Translations under genes and position numbers: made by a program
Notes under the pieces: model-generated
What the model saw: only the letters and a program-made list of their open reading frames with translations
Told to the model about the DNA's origin: nothing
Database searches by the model: none
NCBI RefSeq assembly: GCF_008119785.1
Contig: NZ_VSFA01000021.1
Span: 1 to 64,000, forward strand
Length of the DNA: 64,000 bases
Source of the DNA: Micromonospora sp. MP36
GTDB lineage: Bacteria; Actinomycetota; Actinomycetes; Mycobacteriales; Micromonosporaceae
Reading direction: 5' to 3'
In this document: positions 25,169-34,087 of the stretch, piece by piece
Numbering within the stretch: position 1 is the stretch's first letter
Layout of the letters: each line of letters starts with the position of its first letter

Positions 25169-26754
25169 CCCGGACGGACGGCGGCGCCACCGCGACGCGG
25201 ACCGCACCGGCCGGCGGACCCGGTGCGGGCGCCGGCCTGGGCGGCGCCGCCCGCCAGAGCTTCGCCAACCTGGTCGGGGTCGGCCTCGCCGCGGTCGCCG
25301 GCTTCGGCCTGAACATCGTCATCACCCGGGGCTGGTCGGTCCGCGAGGCGGGCATGTTCTTCGCCGCCACCAGCGCGTTCATGATCGCCGCGTCGGCCGC
25401 CCGGCTCGGCACCGACGTGGGGACGGTCTACTTCGTCAGCCGGTACCGGGCCCTCGACCAGCGTGAGCGGATCCGCGGCACGGTGCTGGCCGGCCTGCTG
25501 CCGGTGCTGGCCGTCGGGGCGCTGCTCGGCCTGGCCGGCTGGCTGTCCGCCCCGGCGCTCGCCGCGGCCACCATGCCGGAGGCCGGTCCGGACGCGGTGA
25601 CCGCGCTGCGCATCCTGCTGGCCTTCGTGCCGCTGGCCGCGCTCAACGACTACGCCCTCGCCGCCTGCCGGGGCTTCGGCCAGATGCGGCCCCTGCTGAC
25701 CGTGGAACGGCTCGGCCGCACGCTGGTGCAGTTCGTGGCGGTGGCGGTGGCCGCCTGGCTCGGTCTCTCCGCCACGTCCGCGCTGCCGCTGGCCTGGGCG
25801 GTGCCGTACCTGCTCGCCGCCGCGGTGGCGGTGGTCTGGCTGGGCCGGCTGGTCCGCCGCGCCGGACGGCGCGTCGCCCAGCCGGTGCCGGTGGGCGAGC
25901 TGGCCGGGCCGTTCTGGCGGTTCACCGGGCCGCGCGCGCTGAGCAGCCTGGCCGCGATCGTCGTGCAGCGGCTGGACATCGTGCTGCTCAGCGCGCTGCG
26001 CGGGCCGGCCGACGCGGCGGTCTACACCGCCGCGACCCGCTTCCTCGCCCTCGGCCAGCTCTCCAGCGTCGCCCTGTCCAGCTCGGTCCAGCACCGGCTG
26101 GCGGCCGCGTTCGCCCGGGACGACCGGGCCGAGGCACGGCAGCTCTACCAGGCGGCCACCGGCTGGCTGGTGCTGCTCGCCTGGCCGGCCTACCTCGTCT
26201 TCGCCGCGTTCGCCGGGCCCATGCTGGCGCTGTTCGGCTCCGGCTACGGGGCCGGCCGCCCGGTGGTGCTGCTGCTCGCGCTGACCATGCTGGTGGCGAC
26301 CGGCTGCGGCATGGTGGACATGGTGCTCAACATGGCCGGGCGCACGGCGTGGACCTTCTACAACGCGATGGCCGGCACGGTGCTCAACGTGGTGGCCAAC
26401 GTCGCGCTCATCCCGGTGTACGGCATCCTCGGCGCCGCCCTGGCCTGGACCGCGTCCATCCTGGTCACCAACCTGGTGCCGCTGGGCCAGCTCTGGTGGT
26501 CGCTGCGGCTGCACCCGTTCGGGCGCGGCACCCGGGCCGCGATGGCCCTGGCCGTCGGCTGCTTCGGCCTGCCGCTCGGGGCGGCCAGCCTGCTCGGCGC
26601 CCCGGTGCCGGTGCTCGCCGGGTTGACGGTGGTCGGCGCGGCGGCGTACCTGGCCGGCGCCTGGCGCTGGCGGGCCGCCCTGCACCTCGACGCGCTCCGC
26701 GCGCTGCGGCGCGGCCGGAAGAGCACCGGCGCGACCCCGGCCGCCCAGTCCTGA
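25165..26754 (+). CDS. Wzx/MATE-like polysaccharide flippase
   Basis: The 529-residue protein has 12-14 hydrophobic helices and no catalytic motif. The N-terminus contains the family segment ARQSFANLVGVGLAAVAGFGLNIVITRGWSVREAGMFFAA. WTFYNAMAGTVLNVVANVALIPVYGILGAALAWT in the C-terminal half is characteristic of polysaccharide-biosynthesis transporters. It would flip the lipid-linked repeat unit to the outside for the polymerase encoded two genes upstream. GTG 25165 overlaps the sulfotransferase stop; an in-frame GTG a few codons earlier is also possible. Confidence 0.88.
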   Translation: MTRTDGGATATRTAPAGGPGAGAGLGGAARQSFANLVGVGLAAVAGFGLNIVITRGWSVREAGMFFAATSAFMIAASAARLGTDVGTVYFVSRYRALDQRERIRGTVLAGLLPVLAVGALLGLAGWLSAPALAAATMPEAGPDAVTALRILLAFVPLAALNDYALAACRGFGQMRPLLTVERLGRTLVQFVAVAVAAWLGLSATSALPLAWAVPYLLAAAVAVVWLGRLVRRAGRRVAQPVPVGELAGPFWRFTGPRALSSLAAIVVQRLDIVLLSALRGPADAAVYTAATRFLALGQLSSVALSSSVQHRLAAAFARDDRAEARQLYQAATGWLVLLAWPAYLVFAAFAGPMLALFGSGYGAGRPVVLLLALTMLVATGCGMVDMVLNMAGRTAWTFYNAMAGTVLNVVANVALIPVYGILGAALAWTASILVTNLVPLGQLWWSLRLHPFGRGTRAAMALAVGCFGLPLGAASLLGAPVPVLAGLTVVGAAAYLAGAWRWRAALHLDALRALRRGRKSTGATPAAQS

Positions 26755-26782
26755 CCTGCCCCTGCGTACCGATGGGACACCG

Positions 26783-27715
26783 ATGACCAGCAGCACGCCC
26801 CTCGCCCCGCACACCGGCCTGTCCGCCGTCAAGGCCGCGAAGCTCGCCGCCGTCGGTCTGCTCGCGGACCGCAAGGAGCGCCGGGAGCTGGAACGGCCGG
26901 TGGAGGCCGGCAACCGCAAGCGCAGCCTCCGGGTGGACCGGCCGATCTTCATCCTGGGCGCGCCCCGCTCCGGCACCACCTTCCTGGGCAGCTGCGTCGG
27001 GGCGCTGCCGGAGGTCTCCTACCACTTCGAGCCGCGGCTGACCAAGGCGGTGGCCCGCTGCGTGTACGAGGGCAGCTGGACCCCGCAGCGGGCGGCCCGC
27101 TACTTCCGCGGCTACTACGGGGCGCTGCTCGCCGCGTCCGGCCACGGCGGCCTCCGGTTCGCCGAGAAGGACCCGGAGAACTGCTTCATCGTGCCGTTCC
27201 TGACCGAGGTCTTCCCGGACGCGGTCTTCCTGCACGTCTATCGGGACGGCCGGGACGTCGCGGTCTCGCACGCCGAGCAGCCGTGGCTGAATGCGGCCTC
27301 GACGGGCAGCGGAAAGAGCGGCCGGGGCGGTACGGCGTGGGGCGCGGCACCGCGGTTCTGGGTGGAACCGGAGCGGCACGAGGAGTTCACCCGGGTCTCT
27401 GACCTGGGCCGCTCCGCTTGGATGTGGCGCCGGTTCACCGGCAGCGCCCTGGCCCAGCTCGCCGAGCTGCCCGCCGAGCGGGTGCGCCACCTGCGCTACG
27501 AGGACATCGTCAGCCGTCCCGCGGAGGCGGCCGAGGTGGTGGCCGACTTCCTGGAGGTGACGGACCCGGCGGGCCGGCAGGCGTTGCACGCGCGCTTCGG
27601 GAAGGCCCGCCCGGACTCGGTCGGCCGCTGGCGCAAGCGGCTGAGCGAGCAGGACCTCGCCGACGTCCTCGGCCAGGCCGAGCCGCTGCTCAGCCAACTC
27701 GGCTACACCCCGTGA
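26783..27715 (+). CDS. Sulfotransferase family protein (EPS locus, copy 3)
   Basis: The 310-residue protein has PAPS motifs FILGAPRSGTTFLGS (about 56-70) and HVYRDGRDVAVSHAEQ (about 151-166), both complete. HFEPRLTKAV and RFAEKDPEN in between are acceptor-side segments. It is distinct in sequence from the other two sulfotransferases, so the three may modify different positions. It lies 28 bp after the flippase gene on the same strand and probably ends the tightly coupled part of the operon. Confidence 0.88.
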   Translation: MTSSTPLAPHTGLSAVKAAKLAAVGLLADRKERRELERPVEAGNRKRSLRVDRPIFILGAPRSGTTFLGSCVGALPEVSYHFEPRLTKAVARCVYEGSWTPQRAARYFRGYYGALLAASGHGGLRFAEKDPENCFIVPFLTEVFPDAVFLHVYRDGRDVAVSHAEQPWLNAASTGSGKSGRGGTAWGAAPRFWVEPERHEEFTRVSDLGRSAWMWRRFTGSALAQLAELPAERVRHLRYEDIVSRPAEAAEVVADFLEVTDPAGRQALHARFGKARPDSVGRWRKRLSEQDLADVLGQAEPLLSQLGYTP

Positions 27716-27835
27716 CAGCGGTCGCATCGGTAGAGTGCCAGGGGTTGTCCGCCCGCCCCGGCGCGCCGTCCCGCTGACGCGGGCCGCCGGGGCCGCCGAC
27801 CATGGGGCCGGCGACCACCCCGGGGAGAGGTTGCG

Positions 27836-28906
27836 TTGGTACGACGGTTACGACGCACGACGGCAGTCATGTTCGCCCTGGCCCTTGTGTGGCCGACGGT
27901 GACGGCCTGTGACGCCGGGCCGGCCGACCGATCGGACCGGCCGACGACGGTGGCGGCACCGCCCCCCTCGGTGGAGCCCCGCACCGCTCCGGTGCGGACC
28001 ACCGGGCGCGGGCCGGAGCTGCCGAAGCGGGGCGCCTGGCTCGGCGCGTGGGTCAAGCCGCAGTTCCACAACGCGACCGGGCGCACGACCGCGCTCGACG
28101 AGTTCAACCAGGCGGCCGGCGGCAAGCTGACCATGGCGCACATGTTCCACGAGTGGAACGAGGCGTTCCCGGGCGCCACCGAGCGGGCCTTCCAGGCCCA
28201 GGGGAAGCTCCAGATGATCTCCTGGGGCGGCACGGACACCCGGTCCACGGTCAGCGGCATATACGACTCGCTGATCCGCCAGCGCGCCGAGGACGTCAAG
28301 GCGTTCGGCGTGCCGGTGCTGCTCCGCTACCGGTGGGAGATGGACCGGCCGAACCTGGCCGCCAGCATGCACTCCCCGGAGGACTACGTCGCCGCCTGGA
28401 AGCACGTCCGGGCCATCTTCACCGAGGTCGGCGTCACCAACGCGGCCTGGGTGTGGTGCCCGCACGCGGACGGCTTCGCCGAGGCCGACCGGGACGCCGC
28501 CGCCTACTACCCCGGCGACGACCAGGTGGACTGGCTCTGCGCCGACGTCTACCCCAGCCCGGAGTGGAACAGCTTCGCCGACCGGATGGACCACTTCATG
28601 GCCTTCGCCCAGAAGCACCCCCGGCCGGTGGTGATCGGCGAGTTCGGCCTCACCCAGGAGGGTCGGCCCGGCCAGCGAGCCGACTGGCTGCGCGAGGTCC
28701 GGCCCTACCTCAAGAAGCACCCGCAGATCAAGGCGGCGCTCTACTTCGCGGCCAAGCAGACCACGAAGCCGCTGTACGACAGCACGTTCGGCAACGACCC
28801 GGAGAGCGCAGCGGTGTTCCGCGAGCTGGCGACCGACCCGTACTTCAGCCCGCCGCCGCCCGACCTGACCGTCTCGTCCGGGCCGCCGTCGGCGCCGGCC
28901 CGGTGA
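27836..28906 (+). CDS. GH26-like glycoside hydrolase lipoprotein
   Basis: The 356-residue protein starts at TTG 27836 with GGGGAGAGG upstream. A signal peptide ends in a lipobox (TVTAC, Cys25). The catalytic domain (about 62-345) shows VLLRYRWEMDRPN with Glu168 as likely acid/base, AWVWCPH as the aromatic subsite strand, and VVIGEFGLT with Glu269 as likely nucleophile, the GH26/endoglucanase-H layout. It is a cell-surface enzyme expected to cut a beta-linked polysaccharide, probably the EPS made here. It lies 120 bp after the sulfotransferase gene, so it may have its own promoter. Confidence 0.85.
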   Translation: MVRRLRRTTAVMFALALVWPTVTACDAGPADRSDRPTTVAAPPPSVEPRTAPVRTTGRGPELPKRGAWLGAWVKPQFHNATGRTTALDEFNQAAGGKLTMAHMFHEWNEAFPGATERAFQAQGKLQMISWGGTDTRSTVSGIYDSLIRQRAEDVKAFGVPVLLRYRWEMDRPNLAASMHSPEDYVAAWKHVRAIFTEVGVTNAAWVWCPHADGFAEADRDAAAYYPGDDQVDWLCADVYPSPEWNSFADRMDHFMAFAQKHPRPVVIGEFGLTQEGRPGQRADWLREVRPYLKKHPQIKAALYFAAKQTTKPLYDSTFGNDPESAAVFRELATDPYFSPPPPDLTVSSGPPSAPAR

Positions 28907-29094
28907 TCGTCCCTCGTCTTTTCGTGCGAGCTCCGGCACTTCCTTGGTCAAAAAGGGTGGTCCCGGGTGGACGTACCGAGGCCGGATGAGAGAAGGTATT
29001 GCTCTCACGCCTGCGGTCGGCCGGACGTACGCCCCACCCCGCGTCGTTTCCCGGCCCTGACCGCAGCGCCTCCGACCTTCACCCGGAGTTGCCT

Positions 29095-32000
29095 GTGGCT
29101 TCCTCGATACTGAGACACCGCTCGGTGTCCGCACTCGGCGCCGCCGCCCTCGGCATCGCCACCCTGTTCACCCCCGGGCTCACCGCCCCCGCGCTCGCGG
29201 CTCCCGCGCCGGACCACAGCACGATGGTCGGCGAGGTGCCGACCGACAAGACGCCGAACATCAACGACGGCAACGTGGTCGCCATCTACGACGCGGGCGA
29301 CAAGGTCATCGTGGGTGGTTCGTTCACCAAGGCGCAGGACCGCGGCCAGCAGACCACCGAGGTCACCCGCAAGTACGTGCTCGCCTTCGACAAGGCCACC
29401 GGCAAGATCGACAACTCCTTCGCGCCGGTGCTGGAGGGCGCGACCGCCGACGAACCGGCGGACGTCACCGCGATCATCGCCGGACCGACCCCGGGCACCG
29501 TCTACCTGGCCGGCACGTTCAACAAGGTGAACGGCAGCAACTACCGCAAGCTGGTCCTGCTCAACGTCGCGGACGGCAGTGTGGTCACCGGCTTCAAGAA
29601 CGCGGTGTTCAACGGCACGGTCAAGGACATCGCGCTCGTCGGCGACCGGCTCCTGGTCGGCGGCATCTTCACCAGCACCACCGGGGTCACCCGCAACGGG
29701 CTGGCCTCGCTGAACGCCAAGACGGGCGCGGTCGACGACTACCTCACCGTGGCGCTGACCGAGAACCACAACTGGACCAGCACCAACGGCGGCGCCAAGG
29801 CGGGCGTCGGCACCGAGAAGCTGACGGTCTCGCCGGACGGCAAGCAGCTGGTCGTCATCGGCAACTTCAAGAAGGCCAACGGGGTCGTCCACGACCAGAT
29901 CGTCCGGATCAACCTGGGCGACACCTCGGCGACCATCGCCGACTGGAACACCGACCGCTACTCGGCGGCCTGCCGCTACACGTCGTTCGACTCGTATGTC
30001 CGGGACGTGGCGTTCTCCCCGGACGGCAAGTACTTCATGGTGGTGACCACCGGCGCGGCGTACCCCGGCACGCTCTGCGACGCGGCCGCCCGCTGGGAGA
30101 CCTCCGCCACCGGCAACGGCCAGCAGCCCACCTGGGTCAACTACAGCGGCGGCGACACTTTCCTCTCGGTCGGCGTCAGCGAGAAGGCCGTCTACGTCGG
30201 CGGTCACTTCCGCTGGCTCAACAACTCGCTGGGCCGCGACAAGGCGGCGCCGGGCGCGGTGGGCCGGGCCAGCATCGCCGCCCTGGACCCGGTCAGCGGC
30301 CTGCCGCTGTCCTGGAACCCGGGCCGCCACCCGCGCGGCTACGGCGTCACCGAGATGCTGGTGACCTCGGAGGGCCTCTGGATCGGCAGCGACCAGGACT
30401 GGATCGGTCCCGACTTCAAGTACAAGCGCGCGAAGCTCGCGTTCTTCCCGCTGGACGGTGGCAGCGCCCCACACTCGACCAGCACCAAGGGCCTGCCCGG
30501 TGACATCTACCAGGCCGGCCGTGCGGCGCAGACCGAGGTGCTCCACCGGATCAACGCCGGTGGCCCGGCGATCCCCGCGACCGACGGCGGCCCGGACTGG
30601 GCCGGCGACACCGCCACCGAGCCCAGCCCGCTGCACAACGCGGGCAGCAACACCAAGACGTACGTGACCAACGCCACGTTCGACTCGACCGTGCCGGCCG
30701 GCACCCCGGCGACGCTGTTCAACAGCGAGCGCTGGGACGCGTCGACCGCCCCGGACATGCAGTGGGACATCCCGGTCGCGGCCGGCACCCGGGTCGACGT
30801 CCGGCTCTACTTCGCCAACCGGTACGCCGGCACCTCGGCGATCGGCGCGCGGAAGTTCAACGTCAGCATCGACGGCGTGCTCAAACTGAACAACATCGAC
30901 CCGGTCGTCGCCGCCGGCGGCACCGACCGCGGCACCATGCGGTCGTTCTCCGTGGTCAGCGACGGTGTCGTGGACATCGACTTCGGCCGGGTGGTGGAGA
31001 ACCCGCTGGTCCAGGGCATCGAGATCGTCAAGACCGCCCCGACGCCCGCCGCGTCGGACGTGCTCTACCGGGTCAACGCGGGCGGCCCTGAGCTGGCAGC
31101 CGCCAGCGGGCCGGCCTGGGCCACCGACAGCGTGGCCGCGCCGAGCCAGTACCACAACGACGGCAGCAACGTCACCAACTACGCCACCAACGCGACGGTC
31201 GACGCGACTGTGCCCGCCGGTACGCCGATTGCCCTGTTCAACACCGAGCGCTGGGACCTGGCGACCGCCCCGGACATGCAGTGGGACTTCCCGGTCCCGG
31301 CGGGCACCCCCATCCAGGTCCGGCTCTACCTGGCCAACCGGTACGCCAAGACCGGGACGGTCGGCGCGCGGAAGTTCAACGTGAGCGTCGACGGCGTGCT
31401 CAAGCTGAACAACTTCGACCCGGTCGCCGCTGCCGGCGGCACCAACCGGGGCATCATGCGGGCGTTCACGTTCACCAGCGACGGCAACGTGGACATCGAC
31501 TTCGGCCGCTCGGTGGAGAACCCGCTCATCCAGGGCATCGAGATCGTCCAGCTGCCGCCGGTGCCGTCCGGGGCCGCCCTGGACACCGTGACCAAGCGGT
31601 CGTACGACGGGGCGACCGCGGTCGGCGCGGCCACCTCGGTCGCGAACTCCGACGGCACCAAGTGGTCGACGGTCAAGGGCGCGTTCTGGGTCGGCGGCGA
31701 CCTCTTCTACGGGGTGAACGGTGACCTGTACCGCCGGTCCTTCGACGGCAGCACCTTCGGCACCCCGAAGAAGCTGGACCCGTACCACGACGCGACGTGG
31801 GACACGCTGACGACCGGCTCCGCCCCGGAGGGGCAGACGTACGCCGGCATGGCGTCGGACTTCTCCGCGGACATGGCGAACCTGACCGGCATGTTCTACA
31901 CCGGTGGCCGGCTCTACTACACCCTGGCCGGCCAGAGCACCCTGTTCTGGCGCTGGTTCTCGCCGGACACCGGCACCGTCGGGGCGGAGCGGACCGCCGT

Positions 32001-32199
32001 CGCGGGCACGACGGCCTTCGGTGACGCGGGTGGCATGTTCCTGGACGGCGACACGCTCTACGTGGTCTCCCGGGGCACCGGCAACCTCTCCTCGATGGCC
32101 TGGTCGGGCGGCGCGCCGACCGGCTCGGCCACCGTGCGCAGCGGTCCGGGTGTGGACAAGGTGGACTGGCGGGCCACCGCCGTCTTCGTCGGCCCGTGA
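29095..32199 (+). CDS. Secreted beta-propeller protein with two malectin-like carbohydrate-binding domains
   Basis: The GTG at 29095 is chosen because CCGGAG lies upstream and a clean signal peptide follows (cleaved near ALAAPAP). The protein has 1034 residues. Residues about 60-470 form a DUF5122/WD-like propeller with repeating VGGSFT, LAGTFNKVNG, VGGIFT, IGNFKKANG and VGGHFRWLN blades. Two malectin domains follow (about 481-645 and 654-820), nearly identical in key strands (INAGGP, DMQWD, GARKFNVS, DFGR). The C-terminus returns to propeller-like repeats. Malectin domains bind glucose-type oligosaccharides, so this is probably an extracellular EPS-binding or matrix protein. It lies at the end of the EPS locus. 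Confidence 0.83.
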   Translation: MASSILRHRSVSALGAAALGIATLFTPGLTAPALAAPAPDHSTMVGEVPTDKTPNINDGNVVAIYDAGDKVIVGGSFTKAQDRGQQTTEVTRKYVLAFDKATGKIDNSFAPVLEGATADEPADVTAIIAGPTPGTVYLAGTFNKVNGSNYRKLVLLNVADGSVVTGFKNAVFNGTVKDIALVGDRLLVGGIFTSTTGVTRNGLASLNAKTGAVDDYLTVALTENHNWTSTNGGAKAGVGTEKLTVSPDGKQLVVIGNFKKANGVVHDQIVRINLGDTSATIADWNTDRYSAACRYTSFDSYVRDVAFSPDGKYFMVVTTGAAYPGTLCDAAARWETSATGNGQQPTWVNYSGGDTFLSVGVSEKAVYVGGHFRWLNNSLGRDKAAPGAVGRASIAALDPVSGLPLSWNPGRHPRGYGVTEMLVTSEGLWIGSDQDWIGPDFKYKRAKLAFFPLDGGSAPHSTSTKGLPGDIYQAGRAAQTEVLHRINAGGPAIPATDGGPDWAGDTATEPSPLHNAGSNTKTYVTNATFDSTVPAGTPATLFNSERWDASTAPDMQWDIPVAAGTRVDVRLYFANRYAGTSAIGARKFNVSIDGVLKLNNIDPVVAAGGTDRGTMRSFSVVSDGVVDIDFGRVVENPLVQGIEIVKTAPTPAASDVLYRVNAGGPELAAASGPAWATDSVAAPSQYHNDGSNVTNYATNATVDATVPAGTPIALFNTERWDLATAPDMQWDFPVPAGTPIQVRLYLANRYAKTGTVGARKFNVSVDGVLKLNNFDPVAAAGGTNRGIMRAFTFTSDGNVDIDFGRSVENPLIQGIEIVQLPPVPSGAALDTVTKRSYDGATAVGAATSVANSDGTKWSTVKGAFWVGGDLFYGVNGDLYRRSFDGSTFGTPKKLDPYHDATWDTLTTGSAPEGQTYAGMASDFSADMANLTGMFYTGGRLYYTLAGQSTLFWRWFSPDTGTVGAERTAVAGTTAFGDAGGMFLDGDTLYVVSRGTGNLSSMAWSGGAPTGSATVRSGPGVDKVDWRATAVFVGP
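30535..31554 (+). repeat. Tandem duplication encoding the two malectin domains
   Basis: Two units of about 520 bp are recognisably similar at the DNA level. Both carry CCGGACATGCAGTGGGAC and GGCGCGCGGAAGTTCAACGT, offset by about 519 and 531 bp. This is a recent in-frame domain duplication inside the secreted protein gene. Confidence 0.75.
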
Positions 32200-32216
32200 T
32201 CTGAGGCACCACAGGA

Positions 32217-32247
32217 CGATGGCCCGGCCGTTTCGGCCGGGCCATCG
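32217..32247. terminator. Bidirectional hairpin terminator, perfect 13-bp stem
   Basis: Arms CGATGGCCCGGCC and GGCCGGGCCATCG close a GTTTC loop between convergent genes ending at 32199 and 32265. Confidence 0.88.
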
Positions 32248-32264
32248 TCGTCTCCGCGGTCGGC

Positions 32265-32660
32265 TCAGACCGTCGCGGCGGCGTGCTCCCGCGCCCAGAC
32301 CCGCATCAGGTCGCGGACGGAGATCACCCCGGCCACCTCCCGGCCGTCGAGCACCACCAGGTGCCGGAAGCCGCCACGGGCCATGGCCACCGCCGCCTCC
32401 TCCACCGTCCAGTCCGGGCCGGCGTAGACGACGTCCCAGGTCAGGTGGGCTCCGGTGCGTTCGACGTCCGGGTCGAGCCCGGCGCCGATCGCGTTGAGCA
32501 CGTCGCGTTCGGTCATGATCCCGACCCCTTCGGAGTCCGGGTCGATCACGACCGCCGACCCGACACGGCGGGCCGACATCATCCGGGCCGCCTGGCGGAG
32601 CGTGTGCTCCGGGCCGACCACGAGAACCTCACTGGACATCGCTTCCCGAACCTGCATCAC
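32265..32660 (-). CDS. Two-CBS-domain protein
   Basis: The 131-residue protein consists of two CBS motifs: VREAMSSEVLVVGPEHTLRQAARMMSARRVGSAVVID with GIMTERDVL, then DVVYAGPDWTVEEAAVAMARGGFRHLVVLD with GVISVRDLM. Stand-alone CBS pairs bind adenosine nucleotides and act as cytoplasmic energy or ligand sensors. There is no enzyme or channel domain, so the partner is unknown. It is convergent with the malectin protein gene and divergent from the NUDIX gene. Confidence 0.9.
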   Translation of the reverse strand: MMQVREAMSSEVLVVGPEHTLRQAARMMSARRVGSAVVIDPDSEGVGIMTERDVLNAIGAGLDPDVERTGAHLTWDVVYAGPDWTVEEAAVAMARGGFRHLVVLDGREVAGVISVRDLMRVWAREHAAATV

Positions 32661-32770
32661 GCATCACCCCTATGGGACGGTGGCCTCGGTACGGACATGG
32701 TGGACCATCGATGCGTACCGGGACAAGGCCACCATCGCCCCCGGGCGGTCCCGCTCGCTACTGTCGTGGC

Positions 32771-33220
32771 ATGCCCACCGAGCCCCTCCGCTGCGCCGGC
32801 GCGCTGATCGTGGACGACGACGGTCGCCTCTTCTTCCAGCGCCGGTCGCCCGAGCGGCGCCTCTTCCCCAACTGCTGGGACATCGTCGGCGGCCACCTCG
32901 AACCGGGCGAGGAGGTGGCGGACGCGCTCCACCGCGAGGTCACCGAGGAGACCGGCTGGCGGGTCTCGCAGGTGCTCGGCCTGGTCGGCGAGTACCGCTA
33001 CACCGCCGACGACGGGTTGGCGCGGGTGGAGACCGACTTCCTGGTCCGAGTGGACGGGGACCTGAACCGGCCCCGGCTGGAGGTGGGGAAGCACACCGAG
33101 TTCCGCTGGCTGGCGGAGCGGGACCTCGGCCTGCTCGACGAGCACCGCGACGTCAACGACGGGCTGATCCGGCGGATCGCCGAGGAGGCCTTCGCCGCGC
33201 TGCGCGCGATCGGCCGGTGA
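32771..33220 (+). CDS. NUDIX hydrolase
   Basis: I start at ATG 32771 (149 residues, MPTEPLRCAG) because the upstream frame is low in hydrophobic core residues and has no family similarity. The NUDIX box is complete: GHLEPGEEVADALHREVTEE plus TGW matches G-x5-E-x7-REUxEExGU and binds the metal needed to hydrolyse a nucleoside-diphosphate-linked substrate. The substrate cannot be deduced. It could be nucleotide-pool sanitising or NDP-sugar turnover. Confidence 0.88.
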   Translation: MPTEPLRCAGALIVDDDGRLFFQRRSPERRLFPNCWDIVGGHLEPGEEVADALHREVTEETGWRVSQVLGLVGEYRYTADDGLARVETDFLVRVDGDLNRPRLEVGKHTEFRWLAERDLGLLDEHRDVNDGLIRRIAEEAFAALRAIGR

Positions 33221-33267
33221 CCAGCCGCGCATAGTACCAGCTCACGCGGCACTTGCTGGCTGAACGG

Positions 33268-33289
33268 CCGGCCAACACCGGTTGGCCGG
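33268..33289. terminator. Hairpin downstream of the NUDIX gene
   Basis: Arms CCGGCCAAC and GTTGGCCGG (perfect 9 bp) close an ACCG loop 48 bp after the NUDIX stop and 67 bp before the next start. It is probably a terminator, although an operator is possible. Confidence 0.5.
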
Positions 33290-33355
33290 AGCGCTGCCGA
33301 GCGGTGACGCTATCCTCCACGATGACCGTGTGTCAGTCGTGGGGAGGGCTTCGGC

Positions 33356-34087
33356 ATGATCGGGATGGTGCTCGCGGCCGGTGCGGGGCGTCGGCTGCGC
33401 CCGTACACCGACACCCTGCCGAAGGCGCTGGTGCCGGTGGACGGGGAGATCACCATCCTCGACATCGCGCTGCGCAACCTCGCCGAGGTGGGCCTGACCG
33501 AGATCGTGATCGTGGTCGGCTACGCGGCGGACGCGGTGCGGCAGCGGCAGGCGGCGCTGGAGGAGAAGTACGGCGTCAAGATCACCCTCGTGCACAACGA
33601 CAAGGCCGAGGAGTGGAACAACGCGTACTCGCTCTGGCTGGCCCGGGAGCACTTCTCCCGGGGCGTGCTGCTGGTCAACGGCGACACCGTGCACCCGGTG
33701 AGCGTGGAGAAGACCCTGCTGGCCGAGCGCGGTCCGGCCGTCCTGCTGGCCGTCGACACGCTCAAGCCGCTGGCCGAGGAGGAGATGAAAGCCACCTTCG
33801 ACGTGGCCGGCCAGCTCACCCGGATCACCAAGCTGATGGACCCGGGTGAGGCGTACGGGGAGTACATCGGCGCGACCCTGATCGAGCCGCAGGTGGCCGA
33901 CGCTCTCGCCGACGCCCTGGAGGCGACCTGGCGGCGCGACCCGAACCTCTACTACGAGGACGGCTACCAGGAGTTCGCCGACCGGGGCGGCGAGGTGCGG
34001 GCGGCGCCGATCGGCGACGTCTCCTGGGTCGAGGTCGACAACCACGCCGACCTGGCTCGGGCGCGGGAGATCGCGTGCCGCTACTAG
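33356..34087 (+). CDS. Nucleotidyltransferase (sugar- or alcohol-phosphate cytidylyltransferase-like)
   Basis: The 243-residue enzyme begins MVLAAGAGRRLRPYTDTLPKALVPV, the NTP-binding signature of the NTP_transferase family. HNDKAEEWNNAYSLWLAREHF and LLVNGDTVH resemble LicC-type phosphocholine cytidylyltransferases more than hexose-phosphate enzymes. The ATG at 33356 has GGGGAGGG upstream. It overlaps the next gene by 13 bp. Since the following genes encode a glycerol-phosphate dehydrogenase and a CDP-alcohol phosphotransferase, I infer a CTP:alcohol-phosphate cytidylyltransferase, possibly using sn-glycerol 1-phosphate. The substrate is unproven. Confidence 0.8.
   Translation: MIGMVLAAGAGRRLRPYTDTLPKALVPVDGEITILDIALRNLAEVGLTEIVIVVGYAADAVRQRQAALEEKYGVKITLVHNDKAEEWNNAYSLWLAREHFSRGVLLVNGDTVHPVSVEKTLLAERGPAVLLAVDTLKPLAEEEMKATFDVAGQLTRITKLMDPGEAYGEYIGATLIEPQVADALADALEATWRRDPNLYYEDGYQEFADRGGEVRAAPIGDVSWVEVDNHADLARAREIACRY

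Noticed and set aside
29005..31788. A 927-codon open frame on the minus strand
   Set aside because: It is the antisense shadow of the malectin protein gene in high-GC DNA. Its translation is Val/Gly/Arg-rich without motifs, while the plus frame has a signal peptide and clear domains.
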